64,000 nucleotides of DNA, taken from an uncultured Brevibacillus sp. Lineage in GTDB: Bacteria; Bacillota; Bacilli; Brevibacillales; Brevibacillaceae. The stretch covers positions 1 through 64,000 of the forward strand of contig CAMIVR010000009.1 in the NCBI GenBank assembly GCA_946402065.1, written 5' to 3'. Shown here piece after piece: positions 59,204 through 64,000 of the stretch. Positions within the stretch are counted from its first letter, which is position 1. Every line of letters starts with the position of its first letter. Both the position numbers and the translations under genes were made by a program. Under the pieces are notes generated by a model, which did no database searches, had not been told where the DNA came from, and saw only the letters and a list, made by a program, of their open reading frames with translations.

Positions 59204-59636
59204 GCTGTTGTCGGCGTTGCTCCGAGCGCAGAACGCCTTTCAGAGATTCGATCAGCGCGCTAGCCTGGTCGTATTGCAACCACTCCATCCGGGCAATACC
59301 GCCGCTATATTTCTGCATAAAGGATCGGAGACGCTTCGGATTGTCGGACCACCCCAAATCACGCTCCAAGGAGCGGATTTTATGGATTTGCTGCGGCGTC
59401 GCCATCCCTGGACGACGGGTTTCGATGGTCGGGGGCGACTGTTTGCCACCCAGGCGATTCAATTCGTCAATGACGACATGGGCTTGGCGGCGGGTCAGGG
59501 CGGAAGTGCTGCGTTGGCCGGTCAAGCGCTCCACTAGATCGCGCAGCAACCCCTCGTCGAATCCAAGCTCCCCGGCCAACGCCCAAATTTTGCGGTTTTG
59601 TTCGGGAGTCCGCTTCTCCGCACCGGCCCGGCTCAT
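59196..59636 (-). CDS. gemA: GemA/Gp16-family regulatory protein (DUF1018)
   Basis: 146 residues. Two similar halves with the DUF1018 pattern: PEQNRKIWALAGELGFDEGL, LTRRQAHVVIDELNR, and again TPQQIHKIRSLERDLGWSDN, YDQASALIESLKG. Mu GemA modulates host gene expression and DNA supercoiling, and this family is diagnostic of Mu-like phages. ATGA overlap with the upstream gene. Confidence 0.85.
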   Translation of the reverse strand: MSRAGAEKRTPEQNRKIWALAGELGFDEGLLRDLVERLTGQRSTSALTRRQAHVVIDELNRLGGKQSPPTIETRRPGMATPQQIHKIRSLERDLGWSDNPKRLRSFMQKYSGGIARMEWLQYDQASALIESLKGVLRSEQRRQQHG

Positions 59637-60274
59637 TTCTCGTACTCCAATCCGACACCGACCTGGTCTTCCACGAACACCGATTTGCGTACCCGCGCGA
59701 GCTGATCGGCGGTCAGGCCGGAGAAGAAGCGGTCGATCAGCTCGGTGTTCTTGATCTGCCGTATCGCGTCCAGCTCTTCCTCGCAGTCGCCAATGACTCC
59801 CACGCTCTCCAGGACTCGTTTGTCCTTGAGGTAATCGCCCTTGAGCTTCTTTTTCACCGATTTGATGGTGGCAGCGTCCAGGCCTAGTCCTTGCAGCACA
59901 TCATCCAGCGTCTGACCGTCCGTGGCAAAATCGTCCTTGAATAGGGCGATCAGTGCTTCCTTGAAACGCGCTTCGACCGAGTATTTGATTTCTTCCTTTC
60001 GGACGATCTTCGATTTGGCTTTCTCGCCCATGACTTCGATCAGGGCGGCGTAATCGTCGAGGTCGAATTTTTCCTTTTGGGCCACATTGAAATGCCCGTC
60101 GTTGCCGAAGATTTGTAGCCACTTCAAATTTTTGTTGTCCATGACTTCGACTGCTGCCACCTGCAATTCGGCTTTGATCGCATCCAGCCGCTTCGTGTCT
60201 TCCTTAATCTGCTTTTCGAGGGCGATGCCCCGATCCACCAGTTCGGCCAGCTCGACCAGACGTTTGTTCGTCAT
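59633..60274 (-). CDS. Early phage protein with coiled-coil start
   Basis: 213 residues. A coiled coil covers residues ~5-50 (DRGIALEKQIKEDTKRLDAI), followed by an alpha/beta region (KNLKWLQIFGNDGHFNVAQK) and a helical end. This is near where Mu carries its gam nuclease inhibitor. The coiled-coil start is reminiscent of Gam, but I see no decisive Gam signature. Function open. Confidence 0.6.
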   Translation of the reverse strand: MTNKRLVELAELVDRGIALEKQIKEDTKRLDAIKAELQVAAVEVMDNKNLKWLQIFGNDGHFNVAQKEKFDLDDYAALIEVMGEKAKSKIVRKEEIKYSVEARFKEALIALFKDDFATDGQTLDDVLQGLGLDAATIKSVKKKLKGDYLKDKRVLESVGVIGDCEEELDAIRQIKNTELIDRFFSGLTADQLARVRKSVFVEDQVGVGLEYEK

Positions 60275-60561
60275 ACGACAGCGCCCCCTTTCAACGCCCC
60301 GGCCATCCTCGCATCGGAGACTTGGCCGTCCATGCTCTCAATGCAAGAGGCGCAGACATAGCGGCCATTGAAAACGACTAGCTCATTTCCAGACCCGCAG
60401 AACAAGCAACTTCCTGCCGTGCGTTGCAGCATGATCGTGCCGTCTTCGCCGTCAATCGTGATTTTGAACCGTTCACCGTCGGCCAGGCCGTACTCCCTGC
60501 GAAGCGCCGCTGGGAGGGTGATCGAGCCGCTTTTGCTGATTTTCTTGTTGAAGTCTTTCAT
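60271..60561 (-). CDS. AbrB-like DNA-binding protein with zinc ribbon
   Basis: 96 residues. The first ~50 residues are a SpoVT/AbrB swapped-hairpin domain (KKISKSGSITLPAALRREYG, then GERFKITIDGEDGTIML). A C-terminal zinc ribbon has CLFCGSGNELVVFNGRYVCA plus SC (C-x2-C and C-x2-C). Such proteins bind DNA as transition-state-type regulators. It is a candidate early regulator; its start faces the divergent gene at 60627. Confidence 0.75.
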   Translation of the reverse strand: MKDFNKKISKSGSITLPAALRREYGLADGERFKITIDGEDGTIMLQRTAGSCLFCGSGNELVVFNGRYVCASCIESMDGQVSDARMAGALKGGAVV

Positions 60562-60626
60562 TCGTGTTCCTCCTTGCTTGATGATAGAATGGTGTTAATC
60601 AAAACCAATAGAGAGGGTGAATCCGG

Positions 60627-61073
60627 TTGAAACATGAAAACGAAACTTCAAAGCTAGCCGAAAATTTCCTGACCGACTTCTTTAGCAAAAGCGCTGCCTC
60701 GAAAGTCAGTGCCTATTCGTCGAAGCACTCTATGTCCAGAACCTTATCCGAGCAAAGGAGCATCTATCTTGAGCAAACGGAAGAGGCTATTTCCAGACTG
60801 GGCGAATGCGTCAGCATCTATCAAATGCAGACAGCTATTCGCAAGCTCCCAATCGAAGTTCAATATTTCCTCTCGGAACGTGCCATCGTCTTATCCGTCA
60901 CGAGTCAGTATGATGACCGGTTGACGCTCGACGACGACGAACTTTCTCTCGCGTTGCCTCAAAGAATCGTTCAACTGCTTCGGCGGTTATGGGAGCTACA
61001 TCTGCACCATCTGAACCAGGATGGCATAGAGCTTGATACACACCTTTCCCACATTGTTCACGGCCATTTATAG
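60627..61073 (+). CDS. Plus-strand phage gene of unknown function
   Basis: 148 residues from TTG 60627, with GAGGGTG 8 bases upstream. Helical throughout; the middle reads EEAISRLGECVSIYQMQTAI, then VQYFLSERAIVLSVTSQYDD. It is the only plus-strand gene I accept inside the prophage. It faces AbrB divergently (65-bp gap) and ends inside the end of a convergent gene (176-bp overlap), so one of the two could be shorter. Not recognised; superinfection immunity or host-modifying cargo is possible. Confidence 0.45.
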   Translation: MKHENETSKLAENFLTDFFSKSAASKVSAYSSKHSMSRTLSEQRSIYLEQTEEAISRLGECVSIYQMQTAIRKLPIEVQYFLSERAIVLSVTSQYDDRLTLDDDELSLALPQRIVQLLRRLWELHLHHLNQDGIELDTHLSHIVHGHL

Positions 61074-61416
61074 GCGGCTGCTGTTTTTCTTCGCTACTTC
61101 TTTTCAATTCGACTTCCTCCTTTGGTATAATGTCGCCTCGGAGCAAGCCGGGGCTGTATTCGCCGCCATAATATCCGTCAATGTGCAGGATTAGCGGGGA
61201 GAAAGCGACCAAGAACCTCGGGCAGCTTGGCGCGTTTTTCCTGATTTTCTTGCCATACTGACCGCCGCGCTGGACAGCACAGAAGAAGAGGTTTCCGCTT
61301 TGGAAGCGTACTGCTACGATATGATCACAATGAGCGCATTTGGTTACTGGCTCTGACTCTAGTGATTCCGACGACTGCGGCAGCTCGGGGAATAAATCCA
61401 AGTGGTCGGACTTCAT
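60898..61416 (-). CDS. Zinc-finger phage protein
   Basis: 172 residues from ATG 61416, with AAGGTG 8 bases upstream. The N-terminal half carries CAHCDHIVAVRFQSGNLFFC with a further C in NAPSCPRF, the four-Cys module common in short phage early proteins. The C-terminal ~80 residues are charged and low in recognisable structure, and overlap the plus-strand gene at 60627-61073. Function unknown. Confidence 0.6.
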   Translation of the reverse strand: MKSDHLDLFPELPQSSESLESEPVTKCAHCDHIVAVRFQSGNLFFCAVQRGGQYGKKIRKNAPSCPRFLVAFSPLILHIDGYYGGEYSPGLLRGDIIPKEEVELKRSSEEKQQPPINGREQCGKGVYQALCHPGSDGADVAPITAEAVERFFEATREKVRRRRASTGHHTDS

Positions 61417-61768
61417 GGGGCACACCTTCTTTCCGTGGTTCGTCCACCTGAGATATGAGGCGGCAAGCTTCGTCCAGGGGGCTGATCGCAAAGCACTCCC
61501 GGAGGAAGTCATCGGATAAGTCTTTCGCTCGGATCGCCAGTTCTGACAAGCCGATCTCGCCGGAAATGTCCGAGAATTCCTTCAGCGCCAGACTGATATG
61601 AGCGGCTTCCATCGGTTCAAATTGATAGTAGCCAACGGGGTGCATATGATCAGCGATTCGCTCATATGCTTGGGCGACAACGGGCGGGGCGTCAAAGGCG
61701 CGCAGGCGCATGGCCGCGCGAACCAATGTAACCTCCGATGTGATCAGTTCCATCTCAATTTTGTTCAT
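61325..61768 (-). CDS. Early phage protein, helical
   Basis: 147 residues. Helical start (EMELITSEVTLVRAAMRLRA) and SLALKEFSDISGEIGLSELA. The last ~30 residues overlap the start of the next gene in another frame and look less protein-like, so the functional part may be shorter. Not recognised. Confidence 0.55.
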   Translation of the reverse strand: MNKIEMELITSEVTLVRAAMRLRAFDAPPVVAQAYERIADHMHPVGYYQFEPMEAAHISLALKEFSDISGEIGLSELAIRAKDLSDDFLRECFAISPLDEACRLISQVDEPRKEGVPHEVRPLGFIPRAAAVVGITRVRASNQMRSL

Positions 61769-61964
61769 GGTGCAGTTCCTCCAATTCGTCTAGCCATACT
61801 TGAGAATAGAAAGTGCCTTGTTGATTTTTCCGGCTATATACAAACCCTTTATTGCGGTATAGAATGCCGTGATCGCGGATAACTTTTTCCACTTTGCAGC
61901 CGGTTAACTTCCGGCCGTTCTTGCGCTTAAGCGTCACGGTATCCCCTTCAGATACTTGGATCAC
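61755..61964 (-). CDS. Small SH3-like early phage protein
   Basis: 69 residues from GTG 61964, with AAAGGAGG 9 bases upstream. Beta-rich, KOW/SH3-like start (SEGDTVTLKRKNGRKLTGCK). Basic. It follows the MuB-like gene by 13 bp. Could bind nucleic acid; family unknown. Confidence 0.6.
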   Translation of the reverse strand: MIQVSEGDTVTLKRKNGRKLTGCKVEKVIRDHGILYRNKGFVYSRKNQQGTFYSQVWLDELEELHHEQN

Positions 61965-61977
61965 GCTTACGCCTCCT

Positions 61978-62928
61978 TTAGAGCATCATCATGCTGCTGG
62001 CTTTCAGAATAGTGTCCAGGGTGATGGTATCGCCTCCATCCGCGCGGTGAACGCGCAGGACATTGTCGAGTGTTCTTGCCAGCAAGCGGAAGCAGCCGGT
62101 TTTGTTGTTTGTTCCCCGTACGATCATTTCTTCCAAAGCGTCTGGCTCGAACGGGAATCCGTTCAAGTAGTCCCGGACTTCCTTCTCGCTCAATCCGAGC
62201 AGCGTCGTTCTGGCATCTACCCGATTGGCAAAGCGTTCCAGGTATCCCTTGATCAACGTCTCCAGCTTCGGTTCTCCAGCAATGACCAACCCGACACTGC
62301 CGTTGTTGCCGTAAATCGAGCGGAGGATTTCCATTTTCTTTTGCGTATACTTGTTGATCAGCTTGTCGGCCTCGTCTACGATCAGCAAGTATCCGCGGTT
62401 GACATTGAAAAATTGAATGATGCCTTGCTTTTTGCGGTAGATGCTGCCAGTGGTGGGAGGGATGCCGAGCGCCTCTTCGATGGCTTCGAGCAAATCTTTG
62501 CAGCCCATCGAATCGTCACATTCGACGTATGCCACTCGCTGCATGCGGGCGAAATGCTTCAGGGTGTGAGTCTTGCCATAGCCTGTTTTTCCGACGACGA
62601 TACCGAGTTTGCCGTGATCCTGGCATTCAGTGCAAAGACCAACGATGTCACGGGCGTCTCGGCCTGCGTAAAACTTCGGTGCGGCCATCGGAACAGATGG
62701 TTCGATCTCACTTTGACCGTGTTCGGCTAAAAAATCAGCGACCGCCGGTTCTACCTTGGAATTTTCCGCGTCGTACTTGCCGGAAAGAAAACGGGAGAGG
62801 GCAGTCCGGGAAATGTTCATTTTCCTGGCGACCTCCGTAATGGTGGCGTTCGCGCGGCTCATGTACTCATTCATGCGGGCGACAAGGTCCGTCTTGAGCG
62901 TGTAATTTTTCGTTGCTTCCATTGCCAT
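61978..62928 (-). CDS. MuB-like transposition ATPase with N-terminal helix-turn-helix
   Basis: 316 residues from ATG 62928 (GGAGGGG, 6 bases). Residues ~15-60 are a lambda-repressor-type helix-turn-helix (ATITEVARKMNISRTALSRF). The AAA+ core has Walker A GKTGYGKTH near residue 110 and Walker B YLLIVDEAD. MuB binds target DNA, recruits the transposase and gives target immunity. Located directly after the transposase as in Mu. Confidence 0.9.
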   Translation of the reverse strand: MAMEATKNYTLKTDLVARMNEYMSRANATITEVARKMNISRTALSRFLSGKYDAENSKVEPAVADFLAEHGQSEIEPSVPMAAPKFYAGRDARDIVGLCTECQDHGKLGIVVGKTGYGKTHTLKHFARMQRVAYVECDDSMGCKDLLEAIEEALGIPPTTGSIYRKKQGIIQFFNVNRGYLLIVDEADKLINKYTQKKMEILRSIYGNNGSVGLVIAGEPKLETLIKGYLERFANRVDARTTLLGLSEKEVRDYLNGFPFEPDALEEMIVRGTNNKTGCFRLLARTLDNVLRVHRADGGDTITLDTILKASSMMML

Positions 62929-62941
62929 ATAAACCCCTCCG

Positions 62942-64000
62942 TCAGCCGAGTTCTTTCAGCTTTTCCAAAGCTTGCTCGGCGCGTTTTTGGTAATAATCGT
63001 TTTCGATAACAGCAGGGCGTGCCTTTTTGCTGCGAGTATCTTCCTTGTATTGTCGGTCATTCGGCAGCGCGACCACTTTCGACATTTTGCCTTTGACCGG
63101 CTGTCCTTGAATGAACAGCCCGGCGATATTGTCCTCGGCGTTCGCGTGCTGGTCGATCCGTTGTTCCAGCGGGGTAGTCAGTTCCTTCAAGCGTTCCCGA
63201 TCCGCCTTCAATTGGCGATTTTGCGCCTGCTTGTGTTCCTCCAGCGCTTTTTGCGGCACGCGCGGCGCGATCTTGAGAAGCTCCTGACTTTCTGCCTCGC
63301 AAATCTTGTCTCCAGTGATGCGGTCGTATACATACAGCCGAGTCACATCGTTTTCATCCCACTTGATGTTGACGTAATCGTCGATGTAGCTGTCCAGTTC
63401 CGTAGCCCGGTACTCGTAGCCAAATCGCTTGATACCGACCTGGTACACCCGGACGTTTTCCTCGGCGTGCATGAGCATAGTTGCGGCGAAGGACCTTGGC
63501 GGAACCGCCTTGAAGTATCGCTCCGCATTCTGGAACACTTCCAACGGCGTGTGCCAGCGCTCGCCCTGGGCTTTCAGGCCGCTATGCGGGCGGGTGTGAT
63601 ACTCTTCACGAAATTGCTTCCAAAGCGTGTACAGTTCTTCCATTGTGATCAGTTCGCCACGCTCCAGCATGCCCGGAATGTCCTTTTTGACCTTTCCAGC
63701 GGTGCGCGATCCGGTCAAGGTGCCGGTGTAACTCATTAGCCATTTTTCAAACCGATTGATCAGCGTCAAGAAGAACCTTTCGATTATGGCTTTGCCCCAA
63801 GGTTGATACGGCAGGCTTCGGAAATCGTCCTGAATGCCGATACTCCGGTAAAAGCCAGTTGTTTCGCTGTCCAAGCTGATTCGTTCCGTGCGCTTGCGTC
63901 CGGTGAGCGTTTCGGCGGTAAATTCCTTCCCGTTGTCGATCTTGATCCATTCGGGAACGCCGCCGATCTCGTTGTACACCATATTGAGGATGGATTTCTT
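62942..64000 (-). CDS. DDE transposase (MuA-like), N-terminus outside the window
   Basis: C-terminal ~350 residues; the frame continues past the right edge. The catalytic core shows the second Asp in PEWIKIDNGKEFTAETL and the Glu in PWGKAIIERFFLT; the first Asp must lie beyond the edge. The beta-barrel region after it (YRATELDSYIDDYVNIKWDE) and a basic C-terminal tail follow, the part that in Mu contacts MuB and ClpX. Cuts and joins phage ends during integration and replicative transposition. Confidence 0.92.
   Translation of the reverse strand, partial: KKSILNMVYNEIGGVPEWIKIDNGKEFTAETLTGRKRTERISLDSETTGFYRSIGIQDDFRSLPYQPWGKAIIERFFLTLINRFEKWLMSYTGTLTGSRTAGKVKKDIPGMLERGELITMEELYTLWKQFREEYHTRPHSGLKAQGERWHTPLEVFQNAERYFKAVPPRSFAATMLMHAEENVRVYQVGIKRFGYEYRATELDSYIDDYVNIKWDENDVTRLYVYDRITGDKICEAESQELLKIAPRVPQKALEEHKQAQNRQLKADRERLKELTTPLEQRIDQHANAEDNIAGLFIQGQPVKGKMSKVVALPNDRQYKEDTRSKKARPAVIENDYYQKRAEQALEKLKELG

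Larger units (their letters stand above)
28558..64000 (-). mobile_element. Mu-like transposable prophage (right end and most of the genome)
   Basis: Minus-strand phage genome with a DDE transposase and MuB-like ATPase at the early end, GemA, Mor, DUF2730, DUF3486 and MuF genes in Mu order, a PBSX-like contractile tail and a terminal diversity-generating retroelement. I place the distal end near 28558, where a TG dinucleotide starts a stretch resembling the Mu right end, just before the broken immunity gene. The early end, repressor and transposase N-terminus lie beyond the right edge of the window. Apart from the small frames discussed, genes look intact, so it may be active. Confidence 0.85.

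Noticed and set aside
61894-62730. 278-codon plus-strand frame opposite the MuB-like gene
   Set aside because: Antisense shadow of a clear AAA+ ATPase; no ribosome site.
1-64000. CRISPR arrays, rRNA or tRNA genes
   Set aside because: I found no regularly spaced repeats other than the tape measure and phage-end repeats, and no rRNA or cloverleaf-compatible sequence.

Overview
The window looks like the chromosome of a Gram-positive, endospore-former-type Bacillota. A Brevibacillus/Paenibacillaceae relative is my best guess. The reasons are the strong AGGAGG ribosome-binding sites, the DUF1641-ndh gene pair, the kipI/kipA-type 5-oxoprolinase genes, a CarD-family regulator and PBSX-type (Xkd) phage tail genes. 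This is inference from gene content, not a database match.

Positions 1-28.55 kb are host DNA. From the left they hold: a divergent LysR regulator / GH88 unsaturated glucuronyl hydrolase / MFS transporter locus; a minus-strand cluster of two small GNAT-like proteins flanking an ABC exporter with a fused cyclic-nucleotide-binding domain; a pseudokinase-GAF-LuxR regulator; a DUF1641-NDH-2 operon with a candidate Rex operator; and a 13-kb plus-strand operon for pyroglutamyl-peptide use (IclR regulator, oligopeptide ABC transporter, large M14 peptidase, pyroglutamyl peptidase, PxpB/A/C). A CarD-family gene, an ABC-2 transporter pair and a SUKH-type immunity gene broken by an amber codon follow.

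Positions ~28.56 kb to the right edge are a transposable (Mu-like) prophage lying on the minus strand, so its early end is at the right. Right to left: DDE transposase (cut by the window edge), MuB-like ATPase, an early/middle block (zinc-finger proteins, AbrB-like protein, GemA, DnaC-like ATPase and many small proteins), amidase and Mor-type activator. After a strong terminator come the late genes: holin, DUF2730, DUF3486 small terminase, a phage-encoded NusG paralogue, large terminase, portal, MuF, protease/scaffold with an internal start, capsid, connectors, and a PBSX-like contractile tail (sheath, tube, frameshifted chaperone, tape measure, LysM, baseplate). The replication module is Mu-type and the tail module is PBSX-type, so the element is a mosaic.

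The most notable system is a complete diversity-generating retroelement (DGR) at the distal end of the prophage late operon: Avd, template repeat, reverse transcriptase and a C-type-lectin-like variable protein. Template and variable repeats are 94 bp long and differ at 8 positions. All 8 differences fall on template adenines and they change five of eight Asn codons. The variable repeat sits in the middle of its target protein, followed by ~320 residues of Ig-like stalk, rather than at the C-terminus. The prophage end carries two 22-bp-spaced repeats and a TG terminus resembling the Mu right end.
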